A DNA stretch of 7,082 bases from Chloroflexota bacterium (GTDB taxonomy: Bacteria; Chloroflexota; Anaerolineae; UBA4142), in contig JAMCRS010000230.1 of the NCBI GenBank assembly GCA_023380675.1, forward strand, positions 414 through 7,495, in the 5' to 3' direction. A program made the position numbers and the translations under genes. A model generated the notes under the pieces. That model ran no database searches and was not told the origin of the DNA. It was given only the letters and a program-made list of their open reading frames with translations. This document shows, one piece after another, positions 1 to 6,567 of the stretch. Each line of letters opens with the position of its first letter. The first letter of the stretch is position 1.

Positions 1-202
1 GGTAGACGTGCGTGTGCCCGTTGACGAGACCCGGCAGAACGACGCCGCCCTTGGCCGAGATCGTCTTTCTGGCTTGATAGTCGAGCTCCCGGCCGATCGC
101 CACGATCCGGCCTTCGTCGACGGCCAGCATTCCGTTCTCGACGACGCGGCGCTTGGGGTCCATCGTGACGATCGTGGCTTCGGTGACCATCAGATCAATC
201 AT
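1..202 (-). CDS. TRZ/ATZ-family amidohydrolase, N-terminal part only (runs off the left edge)
   Basis: The first 67 codons of a metal-dependent hydrolase; the rest lies beyond the left edge. The reading starts MIDLMVTEATIVTMD, the usual N-terminal beta-sandwich strand of the cytosine deaminase/SsnA/AtzB/MtaD group. GRIVAIG follows at residues 31-37, then VVLPGLVNGHTHVY at 54-67, where H63 and H65 are the HxH metal ligands opening the barrel domain. Such enzymes hydrolytically deaminate or dechlorinate purine, pyrimidine or triazine rings in the cytoplasm. The ATG at 202 is chosen because the preceding gene's TGA overlaps it as ATGA (199-202), typical of coupled translation, and AGGA at 215-212 is well placed as a ribosome binding site. 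The HxH start differs from the dihydroorotase-like neighbour and resembles the amidohydrolase at 3151-4497, so this is a second member of that broad group. The exact substrate cannot be read from the N-terminus. The family call is firm. Confidence 0.88.
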   Translation of the reverse strand, partial: MIDLMVTEATIVTMDPKRRVVENGMLAVDEGRIVAIGRELDYQARKTISAKGGVVLPGLVNGHTHVY

Positions 203-1398
203 GCCTTCACATCCTGTTTGTGTGATTCAGAATCGTCGCGAGCATGGACGAAGCGTCCCCAACCGGACCCGGCGATGACGCTCTCGCCGTCATAGACCAC
301 GCGCCCGCGCACCAGGGTCTGTCGAATTCTTCCCTGGAGCGCGCGGCCGACGTACGGCGTCGTATAGATGCGTGAGGACCCTCCCGGATCGGCCACGTTC
401 CACGCCGCCGCCGGATCCCACAGCACCAGATCGGCGTCCAGACCCACCGCGATCCGACCCTTTCGGTCGCCCAACCCGAGGATCTCTGCCGGACGGGTGG
501 CCGCGACCTGGACGAAGCGTTCCAGCGTCAACTGCCGTTCTCGCACCCCCGCGCTGTAGACGAGCGGAAGCGACAGCTCCAGTCCGGCGATGCCCGGCTC
601 CTTTTCGCGCAGGCTGGGATACGCGGCACCGCGCGGCACAAGCTCGCCCAGGTAATGATCGCACGCCAGCGCGTCGATCACACCTTCCCGGAGGGCTTGC
701 CAGAGCATCTGACCATCGGCACGCGTTCGCAGCGGCGGCGTCGTCTTGACCCGGGCGCCCGTCGTGACAAACTCGGACTCGTCCAAGAGCAAATAGTGTG
801 GGGTCGTTTCCGCGGTGACGTCCGTGCCGCCGGCGCGATAGTGGTCGACCAACTCCGCGGTCCGGCCGGCCGAGACGTGGCAGATGTGGACCGGCGCGCC
901 GGCCGCGCGGGCCATTTCGAGGGCCAGGGCGGTCGCGGCAGTTTCACACACAACTGGCCGCGAATGGGCAAAACCGAGCGGGTGTTCCCAATTCACGTCT
1001 GCGGAAACGCAGCCCATCTCCTCCGCGTGCAGCGCCATGCGCAGCCCGGTCCTTGCGGCGGCCTGGACCGCGGACCAGACCAGCGCAGTGTCCACTGGCG
1101 GCTGAGACGGCATAAAGACCTTGAAATAAGAGGCGCCTAGCTGCTTGATCGCTCCCAGCTCGGCCAGGTCTTGATGGGCGACGACGATCCCGGCCGCCAG
1201 GTTCACGTCGACGACGGCCTCACGCTCGAACTGCTTGCGTCGAGCTTCGAAGCCGGCAGCGGTTGCGCAGACGTGAAACGGCGCAATATCGACGACGGTC
1301 GTGATCCCGCCGCGGGCGGCGGCCTGTGTCCCTTGGGAACAGGTCTCCGCCCCGTCGTGGATGTGGACGTGCATGTCCACGCCCCCCGGAAGGATCAA
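199..1398 (-). CDS. dihydroorotase/allantoinase-like cyclic amidohydrolase, main body (N-terminus frameshifted)
   Basis: Catalytic body of a cyclic amidohydrolase (dihydroorotase, allantoinase, hydantoinase/dihydropyrimidinase superfamily), which opens cyclic amide or imide rings. Counting from the TTG at 1398 (residue 1), visible motifs are D8-M-H10-V-H12 (metal pair), YFKVFM with K93 as the expected carboxylated lysine, ALHAEE with H124, HICHVS with H174, TTPHYL with H201, PPLRT at 221-225 and ACDH with D247 as the last metal ligand. All core ligands are present. The C-terminus has the usual GRIAVGLDADLVLWDP return to the beta-sandwich. The 399 residues lack the N-terminal strands; adding about 50 from the other frame gives about 450, normal for the family. 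The TTG at 1398 is unlikely to be a true start, because it falls inside the conserved LILPGGVDMHVH motif and codons back to about 1443 also match the family. The sequence after D247 (HYLGE) differs from dihydroorotase (DHAPH) and from allantoinase, so the substrate is uncertain. It ends in ATGA overlap with the next amidohydrolase. Confidence 0.85.
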   Translation of the reverse strand: MILPGGVDMHVHIHDGAETCSQGTQAAARGGITTVVDIAPFHVCATAAGFEARRKQFEREAVVDVNLAAGIVVAHQDLAELGAIKQLGASYFKVFMPSQPPVDTALVWSAVQAAARTGLRMALHAEEMGCVSADVNWEHPLGFAHSRPVVCETAATALALEMARAAGAPVHICHVSAGRTAELVDHYRAGGTDVTAETTPHYLLLDESEFVTTGARVKTTPPLRTRADGQMLWQALREGVIDALACDHYLGELVPRGAAYPSLREKEPGIAGLELSLPLVYSAGVRERQLTLERFVQVAATRPAEILGLGDRKGRIAVGLDADLVLWDPAAAWNVADPGGSSRIYTTPYVGRALQGRIRQTLVRGRVVYDGESVIAGSGWGRFVHARDDSESHKQDVKA

Positions 1399-1549
1399 TA
1401 GGCCGGCCGCATCGATCTCCCGAATCGAGTCGAACGTGGGTTGAGGGAGACAAAAGGCCGGCGATTTTGCCGGCGTCGTCGCTCAGAACCGACAGATATT
1501 GCAGCTCTTTGCCGACCCAGACCAACCCATTCTTGATCAAGCAACTCAT
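1399..1549 (-). pseudogene. displaced N-terminal segment of the dihydroorotase-like gene (frameshift junction)
   Basis: An ATG at 1549, 10 bases after the stop of the upstream dehydrogenase, begins MSCLIKNGLVWVG and continues to SDDAGKIAGLL. This is the expected N-terminal strand and D-G-K-I turn of a dihydroorotase/hydantoinase. It is in a different frame from the main body. Without a shift this frame degenerates after about residue 33 and ends near 1220. In the main-body frame, codons from 1443 down read QPTFDSIREIDAAGLLILP, which joins naturally to KIAGLL. Dropping one base from the TTTT run (minus strand, 1455-1452) or from CCCT (1447-1444) restores one open frame of about 450 codons. In the main-body frame a TGA lies just upstream, within the codons for VLSDD, and no good start follows it. 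Either the gene is inactivated or the read contains a one-base error. The upstream ribosome binding site is weak. Confidence 0.75.
1444..1456 (-). other. probable single-base insertion (frameshift site)
   Basis: On the minus strand this stretch reads CCTTTTGTCTCCCT. Upstream codons fit the family in the frame of the ATG at 1549, and downstream codons fit in the frame one base on. Removing one T from the four-T run gives KIAGLCLPQPTF. Removing one base at CCCT gives KIAGLLSPQPTF. Both are plausible family sequences, so the exact base cannot be fixed. No known slippery heptamer is present. A sequencing error or a recent mutation is likelier than programmed shifting. Confidence 0.7.
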
Positions 1550-1559
1550 ATGCTGGTTC

Positions 1560-2327
1560 TCAACCCGTGCAATATCCGCCGTCGGCCAACAAAAACGCAC
1601 CGGTCATGAAGGAAGATGCTTCGCTGGCCAGAAAGAGCGCCGCGCGAGCGATTTCGTCGGGCTCGGCCATTCGGCCAAGTGGATTCCCAGAGCTCAGGCG
1701 TCTCTTCTCCCCCTCTGGATCATTCGAGGTGGCGATCATCTTGACCGTCATTTCTGTCGCCGTCACTCCCGGGCACAGTGCATTCACACGGATGCGGTCT
1801 TGGGCATAGTCCAACGCCAGGTTCTTGGTCAACTGCAACACCGCACCTTTGGAAGCCGTATAGGCGGCCAGGTTCCTCAGCCCGACAATGCCGGCCGCGG
1901 ACGAGCTGTTTACGATACTGCCGCCGCCCTGACGCTGCATGATCGGAATGACGTACTTGCAGCCCAAAAAGACGCCCTTGACGTTTACGCTCATGACGCG
2001 ATCCCACTCTTGTACCAAAGTCTCGGTCGCACGCGCAAACAGATTGACCGCCGCGTTGTTGAAGAGGACGTCGATTCGGCCGAAGCGGGCAAGGGTCTGA
2101 TCCATCAGGTTCTGGACCTGAGCTGGATCGGTGACGTCTACGCTCACGTAGATGGCGGTTTGGCCCTCCGCTTGGATCTCGCGTGCGACTTGCTGGCCGC
2201 CGGCCGCGTCGACGTCGGCCACAACCACGTTTGCTCCCTCGCGCGCAAAGAGTTTGGCCGAGGCCTTGCCGATTCCAGTTGCCGCTCCCGTGATAATGGC
2301 GCTCTTGCCGGCTAGTTGTTGGGTCAT
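1560..2327 (-). CDS. short-chain dehydrogenase/reductase (classical SDR, NAD-type signature)
   Basis: A complete 255-residue classical SDR, normal for the family, oxidising or reducing an alcohol/ketone pair in the cytoplasm. Visible motifs: T13-G-A-A-T-G-I-G20 (Rossmann glycine motif), D38 at the end of the second strand (usually favours NAD(H)), DVTD at 64-67, NNAA at 90-93, N115, S143, and Y156-T-A-S-K160. This completes the Asn-Ser-Tyr-Lys catalytic set. PG at 186-187 and the C-terminal ADGGYCTG ending are typical of FabG/glucose-dehydrogenase-like SDRs. The ATG at 2327 follows an unbroken purine run (2337-2328) that can serve as the ribosome binding site. The gene lies 37 bases after the other SDR and 10 bases before the dihydroorotase-like start. 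It is only moderately similar to that SDR, so they are not a recent tandem duplication. The substrate cannot be inferred from sequence; operon context suggests a hydroxylated or keto intermediate of the imported compound. Confidence 0.9.
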   Translation of the reverse strand: MTQQLAGKSAIITGAATGIGKASAKLFAREGANVVVADVDAAGGQQVAREIQAEGQTAIYVSVDVTDPAQVQNLMDQTLARFGRIDVLFNNAAVNLFARATETLVQEWDRVMSVNVKGVFLGCKYVIPIMQRQGGGSIVNSSSAAGIVGLRNLAAYTASKGAVLQLTKNLALDYAQDRIRVNALCPGVTATEMTVKMIATSNDPEGEKRRLSSGNPLGRMAEPDEIARAALFLASEASSFMTGAFLLADGGYCTG

Positions 2328-2335
2328 TCTCTTCT

Positions 2336-2345
2336 TTCGCGCGAA
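2336..2345. repeat. 10-base perfect palindrome just upstream of the NAD-type SDR
   Basis: TTCGCGCGAA reads the same on both strands. It lies 8 bases upstream of the ATG at 2327, in the 37-base gap between the two dehydrogenase genes, and partly covers the purine-rich ribosome binding region. It could be an operator half-set or a small hairpin, but such a short GC-rich palindrome is also expected by chance. Confidence 0.3.
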
Positions 2346-2364
2346 TTTCTGCCGGATCGGTATA

Positions 2365-3063
2365 TCAGAACAAGTCCAGCGTCTTTCCCTGCATCGTGCG
2401 CGACGGCGAGCTTGCCAGAAATAGGATTGCCTGGGCCACGTCTTCGGGGCGAAGCCAATGTGACTGGTCTACTTGAGGGAGAGCCTGACGCATCCGCTCG
2501 GTCGATACCGGGCCCGGGCAGATGGCGCTGAGCCGAATCCCGTTTTGAGCTTCTTCGGCCGCCAGGGCTTTGGTCAGCCCCACGACTCCGTGCTTGACCG
2601 CACAGTAGGCCGCAAATTCTGCCTCTCCGATGCGTCCGGCTCGAGAGGCGACGTTGATGATCACACCGCTCGCGCGCCCCCGCATGATCGGGATGACGGC
2701 GCGACAGCAATACACCGTTGCCGTCAGGTTGTCGGCGACCAGCCGGGCCCATTCTTCATCCGTGGTATCCACAAGAGGCTTGCGCAGTCCGCCCCCGACA
2801 TTGTTGATTAGCAGGTCGATGCGGCCGTACGACTCCACCGCACGCTCGGCGACGACGCGGACTTGCTTCGAGTCCGTCACGTCGGCCGCGATCGGCAGCG
2901 CCTGACCGCCCGACTGTTCGATCTCCTCAGAAACACATTTCAGGTTTGCAAGCCGGCGTCCCGTCAGAATGACGCAGACGCCCTGCTGGCCCAACGCCAC
3001 CGCCGTCGCGCGTCCAATTCCTTCGCTCGCGCCCGTTACGATCGCGACCCGACCATTCAACAT
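2365..3063 (-). CDS. short-chain dehydrogenase/reductase (SDR, NADP-type signature)
   Basis: A 232-residue SDR. Visible motifs: T10-G-A-S-E-G-I-G17, T34-G-R-R37 (basic residues after the second strand usually favour NADP(H)), DVTD at 61-64, NNVGG at 87-91, N112, S140, and Y153-C-A-V-K157. The catalytic set is complete, with PG at 183-184. The protein is slightly short. It stops at QGKTLDLF and lacks the final DGG-type strand end seen in its neighbour; this end form occurs in some FabG-like SDRs, so I do not call it truncated. The ATG at 3063 is preceded by GGAG (3078-3075) and GAAGG (3070-3066). The gene follows the purine-deaminase-like amidohydrolase after 87 bases, the largest gap in the window, and precedes the second SDR by 37 bases. 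Co-transcription is likely. The substrate is unknown. The different cofactor signatures suggest the two SDRs do different steps or opposite directions of a redox conversion. Confidence 0.88.
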   Translation of the reverse strand: MLNGRVAIVTGASEGIGRATAVALGQQGVCVILTGRRLANLKCVSEEIEQSGGQALPIAADVTDSKQVRVVAERAVESYGRIDLLINNVGGGLRKPLVDTTDEEWARLVADNLTATVYCCRAVIPIMRGRASGVIINVASRAGRIGEAEFAAYCAVKHGVVGLTKALAAEEAQNGIRLSAICPGPVSTERMRQALPQVDQSHWLRPEDVAQAILFLASSPSRTMQGKTLDLF

Positions 3064-3094
3064 CGCCTTCGACGCTCCATTTCAGTCCGTCTTC

Positions 3095-3109
3095 CGGCAA
3101 CGCTTGCCG
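3095..3109. repeat. short inverted repeat in the 87-base gap between amidohydrolase and SDR
   Basis: CGGCAA and TTGCCG form a perfect 6-base stem around a 3-base loop, in the gap after the amidohydrolase stop (3151) and before the SDR start (3063). No T-run follows on the minus strand, so it is not a standard intrinsic terminator. It could be a weak mRNA hairpin that tunes expression or stability of the downstream genes, or chance. Confidence 0.3.
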
Positions 3110-3150
3110 CCTCTGCCGCTGGGGATTGTGCGGTCGACCCGGCGACGCAG

Positions 3151-4497
3151 TCAGCCCGAGACGGCCGCCGGCTTGGGAAAGCGAGCCCGCTTCCACAACT
3201 CGCGTATCTCCGTTTCCGCGTCCTCCAGGATCGTTCGCTCGTTCCAACGAACGGGTCGGCCATCGCGGATCAAGATTTCGCCGTCCACCAGCACCGTCTC
3301 CACATCCGAAGATCGGTGTTCGTAGACCAACTGTGCGACCGGATCACACTGGTAGGTGGGAGCCGCATGCAATGGGTCTCGTCGGATGATAACAAGATCC
3401 GCGCGCTTGCCTACTTCGAGGCTGCCGATCTCCCGTTCCAACCCGAGGGCGCGCGCTCCGTTGATCGTCGCCAGGTCGAGCACTCTCTGAGCCGGCATGG
3501 CGCGTGGGCCGCAGCGCGGCTTGTGGATCAGCGCGGCGTGCCGCATCTCGGTAAAAACGTCCAGATTGTTGTTGCATGGGGCTCCGTCCGCCCCCAGCGC
3601 GACATTGACGCCCAGGTCGAGCATTTCGGGGACTGGCGCGATGCCGGAAGCCAGCTTGAGATTCGCGCTCGGACAATGGGCCACGGTACTGCCCGCCCGC
3701 GCGACGAGTGCTTGCTCTTCTGGATCTAGCCACACCCCGTGAGCCATGATCAGGTTGCGTCCCAAAGCGCCCATCGAGTCCAGATAGTGCGCCTCCCGCC
3801 CCCCTGAGCGCGCCAGGAGCTCCGTCTGTTCCCTGTTTTCCGCGGCGTGGGTGTGAATCAAGACCTGCCTTTGGCGCGCCTGGGCGACCACCTGCCGCCA
3901 AAGGTCGTCGGTGATATTTCGAGTGCCGCGGGGACAGAATGCATAGCGCAGGCGGCCGTTCGCCGAGTTGTGGAAACGCTCGAGCAGCGCGACGCTCTCT
4001 GCCATCGCCGCTTGCGTTTCTTCGCCCATCATTTCGGTTCCGGCTTCCCAGCGGTCCATCATCGCCATGCCGATGGTCGCACGGAACCCCATCTCCTCCG
4101 CCGCGCGAAAAGCCTGTTCGGTGAACCGGACCGTTTCCATCGTGGCTGCCGCAGTGGTACCGCCACGAACCATTTCGCCGATGGCCAGACGGGCTGAAGC
4201 ATAGACGCTCCTGGCGTCGTGCGCTTGTTCGAGCGGCCAGACGCGCAGCCGCAGCCAATCGACCACATTCAGGTCGTCGGCCAGGCCCCGGAACAGCGCC
4301 TGGCAGAGATGCACGTGGATCTGAATGAATCCCGGCGTGACCAGCCTTCCCGTCGCGTCCACGATCTCGTCGGCCGTGTTCCGCGCGGTCGGAAGCTCCA
4401 CGATCTTTCCGTCGCGCACAAAGATACTCGCCTCCAAGATCTCGCGCGACGGATTTTGCGTAATGACCAGTCCATTCCGAATCAGAACCGTGGACAT
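3151..4497 (-). CDS. TRZ/ATZ-family amidohydrolase, 5'-deoxyadenosine/SAH/MTA deaminase-like
   Basis: A complete 448-residue zinc amidohydrolase, the usual length for SsnA/MtaD/AtzA-type enzymes, which hydrolytically remove an amino (or halogen) group from purine or triazine rings. The N-terminal strand is MSTVLIRNGLVIT. H61-V-H63 begins HVHLCQALFRGLADD, a block I associate with adenosine-type deaminases (5'-deoxyadenosine, methylthioadenosine, adenosylhomocysteine). Next come HTHAAEN with H217 and E220, MAHG with H253, HCPSANLKLASG at 274-285, and GADGAPCNNNLDVF with D304. These supply the metal ligands and the catalytic Glu and Asp. The C-terminus returns to the beta-sandwich through GSLEVGKRADLVII. 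The ATG at 4497 starts the family strand correctly and has only a weak ribosome binding site (GGGCAAGCG), so it may depend on translation from the permease that ends 40 bases upstream. Position directly after nucleoside-type importer genes supports a nucleoside or nucleobase substrate. Guanine, 8-oxoguanine or triazine-like substrates are not excluded. Confidence 0.9.
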   Translation of the reverse strand: MSTVLIRNGLVITQNPSREILEASIFVRDGKIVELPTARNTADEIVDATGRLVTPGFIQIHVHLCQALFRGLADDLNVVDWLRLRVWPLEQAHDARSVYASARLAIGEMVRGGTTAAATMETVRFTEQAFRAAEEMGFRATIGMAMMDRWEAGTEMMGEETQAAMAESVALLERFHNSANGRLRYAFCPRGTRNITDDLWRQVVAQARQRQVLIHTHAAENREQTELLARSGGREAHYLDSMGALGRNLIMAHGVWLDPEEQALVARAGSTVAHCPSANLKLASGIAPVPEMLDLGVNVALGADGAPCNNNLDVFTEMRHAALIHKPRCGPRAMPAQRVLDLATINGARALGLEREIGSLEVGKRADLVIIRRDPLHAAPTYQCDPVAQLVYEHRSSDVETVLVDGEILIRDGRPVRWNERTILEDAETEIRELWKRARFPKPAAVSG

Positions 4498-4537
4498 TTT
4501 CGCTTGCCCGTCCGGTCACGTTGTTGGTCCAATCGGA

Positions 4538-5476
4538 TCATCCTTTGACGTACGGTTTGCCGATCGCGGCCGGAGCGACCGCCCGGCCGACGAAACCCGC
4601 CAGCGCGACTAGGGTGAGGACGTAGGGAATCGAGATCAGCAGATCGGCCGGAATCGGAACGCCGCTCGTCTGCAGCGCTAATTGCAGTGCATCCGCGAAC
4701 CCGAACAGCAGGCAAGCGCCGAAACCTCCCAGCGGCGTCCATTTGCCGAAGATCATTGCGCCCATCGCAATAAAGCCCCGCCCTTGCGTCATCTGCTTGG
4801 TGAACACGGACAGCTCAGCGATGGACAAATACGCTCCGCCCAGGCCGGCCATCACGCCGCTGAAGATGACGCTGTAGTAACGAAGCCGGGTAACGTCGAG
4901 CCCCACGGAATCCGCCGCGCGGGGGTGCTCTCCAACCGAGCGCAGGTGAATCCCGAATGGCGTGCGAAACATGACGAACTGAGCGATCACGACCGCGGCG
5001 AGGGCGCCGTAGGCGAGCAAGTCCTGTGAGGCAAAGAACTGGCCTACGACCGGCAGGTCGGCCAAAAGCGGCACCCGGACGAGCGGGATTCCGGTCACGA
5101 TCGGCGAGGCGCCCGGCTGGTGCCATAGCGCGATCAAAAGGAAATTGGGAACGCCGACCGCCAACAGGTTGATCGCGACGCCGCTGACGATCTGGTCCGC
5201 CCTCAACGTAATGCTCGCCCAGGCGTGGAGCAGGCCCAACAGGCCGCCCACTACCATTGCGGCCAGTACGCCGATCCAGGGATTGCCGGTGTAGTACGAG
5301 CCGGCGACCGCCGTGAAGGCGCCAAAGAGCATCATTCCTTCGATGCCGATGTTCATGACACCCGAGCGCTCCGTCACGACCGCGCCGATGGCGGCGTAAA
5401 TCAAGGGCGTCGCCATTCTGAGCGTGGCAGCCAACAGTCCGATATTCAGCACGACGAAAACATCTGATAGGTTCAT
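4538..5476 (-). CDS. ABC transporter permease, simple sugar/nucleoside type (NupQ/YufQ-like)
   Basis: The second membrane subunit of an importer in the branched-chain amino acid/simple-sugar permease superfamily. It is 312 residues long, normal for the NupQ/YufQ partner, and mostly hydrophobic, with roughly 8-10 membrane segments. Diagnostic blocks are ERSGVMNIGIEGMMLFGA (36-53), shared by permeases that pair with BMP-family lipoproteins, and the cytoplasmic coupling loop VGEHPRAADSVGLDV (181-195), which docks on the ATPase. The C-terminus ends in IGKPYVKG, common in this subunit. The ATG at 5476 overlaps the stop of the other permease as ATGA (5473-5476), with AAGGA (5488-5484) seven bases upstream as ribosome binding site. 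The two permeases are expected to form a heterodimer around the pore. The likely cargo is a nucleoside or similar compound, from family and the adjacent deaminase; the sequence does not fix it. Confidence 0.93.
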   Translation of the reverse strand: MNLSDVFVVLNIGLLAATLRMATPLIYAAIGAVVTERSGVMNIGIEGMMLFGAFTAVAGSYYTGNPWIGVLAAMVVGGLLGLLHAWASITLRADQIVSGVAINLLAVGVPNFLLIALWHQPGASPIVTGIPLVRVPLLADLPVVGQFFASQDLLAYGALAAVVIAQFVMFRTPFGIHLRSVGEHPRAADSVGLDVTRLRYYSVIFSGVMAGLGGAYLSIAELSVFTKQMTQGRGFIAMGAMIFGKWTPLGGFGACLLFGFADALQLALQTSGVPIPADLLISIPYVLTLVALAGFVGRAVAPAAIGKPYVKG

Positions 5477-6567
5477 CGTCCTGTCCTTGCCGAGTTTCGC
5501 CTCGCCATCAGCACGGGCAGCACCACTCGAAGGGCCACGAAAAAGATGATCACGCCCGAGATCGCGGATATGATGTCCGCGCTGACGCCGGCGGCTTGCT
5601 GCATTTCGATGGAACCGGCGCGCAATATGCCGAACAACAGCGCCGACGCCAATATGCCGACCGGATGGAGCTGCCCAAGTAGCGCGATGGCAATTCCATC
5701 AAAGCCGTAACCGGGCGAAAAAGACCCATAGAACCGGAAATCGATTCCGAGCACTTCGACGACGCCGGCCAATCCGGCCATGGCGCCGCTGATCGCCATG
5801 GCAATCATCATATGTCTTTGCGGAGAAATCCCCGCGTATTCCGCCGCCGTAGGGCTCTTCCCAACCGTCCGGATCCGATAGCCCAATCGCGTTCCCCACA
5901 GCAGGTAACCGTCCAGGACCACTACGGCGAGCGCGATCAGAATCCCGGCCGATAACCGGGTATCGGCGATCAAGGGAAACAACCGGGCGCTGTCCTGAAT
6001 CAACGGTGTGGCCGGCAGTTGGCCGGGAGCTTTGAGCGGACCGCTCGGGCTCACCATGTACGTCGATAGATCGAACGCGATATAGTTCAGCATGATGGTG
6101 CTGATAACTTCGTGTACGCCGAGCCGCGCCTTGAGAAAGCCGGCCAACGCGCTCCACGAGGCCCCGGCCGCCATGCCCAATCCGATCGCCAGAGGAAGAT
6201 GGATGAATGGCGGCAACCCTTTGATGGCAAAGCCCGCCCAGCCCGCAGCAAGCGCTCCCATGACGAGCTGGCCTTCGACGCCGATGTTGAAGAGGCCCGA
6301 ATGAAATGCAAAGGCCACGGCCAGCCCCGCGAAAACGAGGGGGGTCGTGCTCACGAGCGTTTCACTCAGGCCGTAGAGGCTTCCCAACGCCCCTTGAAAC
6401 AGCGCGCCGTAGGCGACGACCGGGCTGGTCCCGCTCGCCATGATCAGAGCGGCGCCAAAGGCCAGCCCGCAGAACGCCGCCGCGAGGAACTGGACGACTT
6501 CGACGAGCCATTTCGAGACCGTTGGAACGTTGTATGATTTCGCCTGGGGGAAAGGGACCTCACGCAT
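5473..6567 (-). CDS. ABC transporter permease, simple sugar/nucleoside type (NupP/YufP-like)
   Basis: The first membrane subunit of the importer: 364 residues with a short cytoplasmic N-terminal tail and about 8-10 hydrophobic segments from residue 20 on. HSGLFNIGVEGQLVMGA (89-105) and the coupling loop VGKSPTAAEYAGIS (235-248) are the NupP/YufP counterparts of the blocks in the partner permease. GYGFDGIAIALLG at 286-298 is also typical of this subunit. The extra length over the 312-residue partner is normal for the pair. The start at 6567 is supported by a strong GGAGG (6580-6576) eight bases upstream, lying inside the end of the ATPase gene. The coding regions overlap by 8 bases (6560-6567), indicating coupled translation. 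It is probably a membrane-embedded heterodimer partner of the permease at 4538-5476. Confidence 0.93.
   Translation of the reverse strand: MREVPFPQAKSYNVPTVSKWLVEVVQFLAAAFCGLAFGAALIMASGTSPVVAYGALFQGALGSLYGLSETLVSTTPLVFAGLAVAFAFHSGLFNIGVEGQLVMGALAAGWAGFAIKGLPPFIHLPLAIGLGMAAGASWSALAGFLKARLGVHEVISTIMLNYIAFDLSTYMVSPSGPLKAPGQLPATPLIQDSARLFPLIADTRLSAGILIALAVVVLDGYLLWGTRLGYRIRTVGKSPTAAEYAGISPQRHMMIAMAISGAMAGLAGVVEVLGIDFRFYGSFSPGYGFDGIAIALLGQLHPVGILASALLFGILRAGSIEMQQAAGVSADIISAISGVIIFFVALRVVLPVLMARRNSARTGR

Noticed and set aside
1396..1398. TTG as a genuine start of the dihydroorotase-like protein
   Set aside because: It falls inside the conserved LILPGGVDMHVH block and lacks a convincing ribosome binding site. 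Family-like sequence extends further upstream in the same frame, then in the adjacent frame to the ATG at 1549.
1444..1456. Programmed +1 ribosomal frameshift
   Set aside because: There is no recognised shift-prone site with a stop or rare codon, and no obvious stimulatory structure. A one-base error or mutation is simpler.
1326..2315. Long open frame on the plus strand (329 codons) opposite the NAD-type SDR and frameshift region
   Set aside because: It is antisense to a clear SDR with all motifs. Its translation is rich in Arg, His and Gly with no recognisable domain, as expected for a shadow frame in GC-rich DNA.
3095..3109. Intrinsic terminator after the amidohydrolase
   Set aside because: The 6-base stem has no following T-run on the minus strand, and the genes downstream look like part of the same operon.
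2863..3729. Plus-strand open frame of 288 codons opposite the SDR and amidohydrolase
   Set aside because: It crosses the ends of two well-supported minus-strand genes and has no family-like sequence.
3344..4519. Minus-strand 391-codon open frame with a GTG start in another frame of the amidohydrolase
   Set aside because: It overlaps almost all of the amidohydrolase, whose own frame carries every catalytic motif. The alternative translation is low-complexity Arg/Gly-rich sequence.
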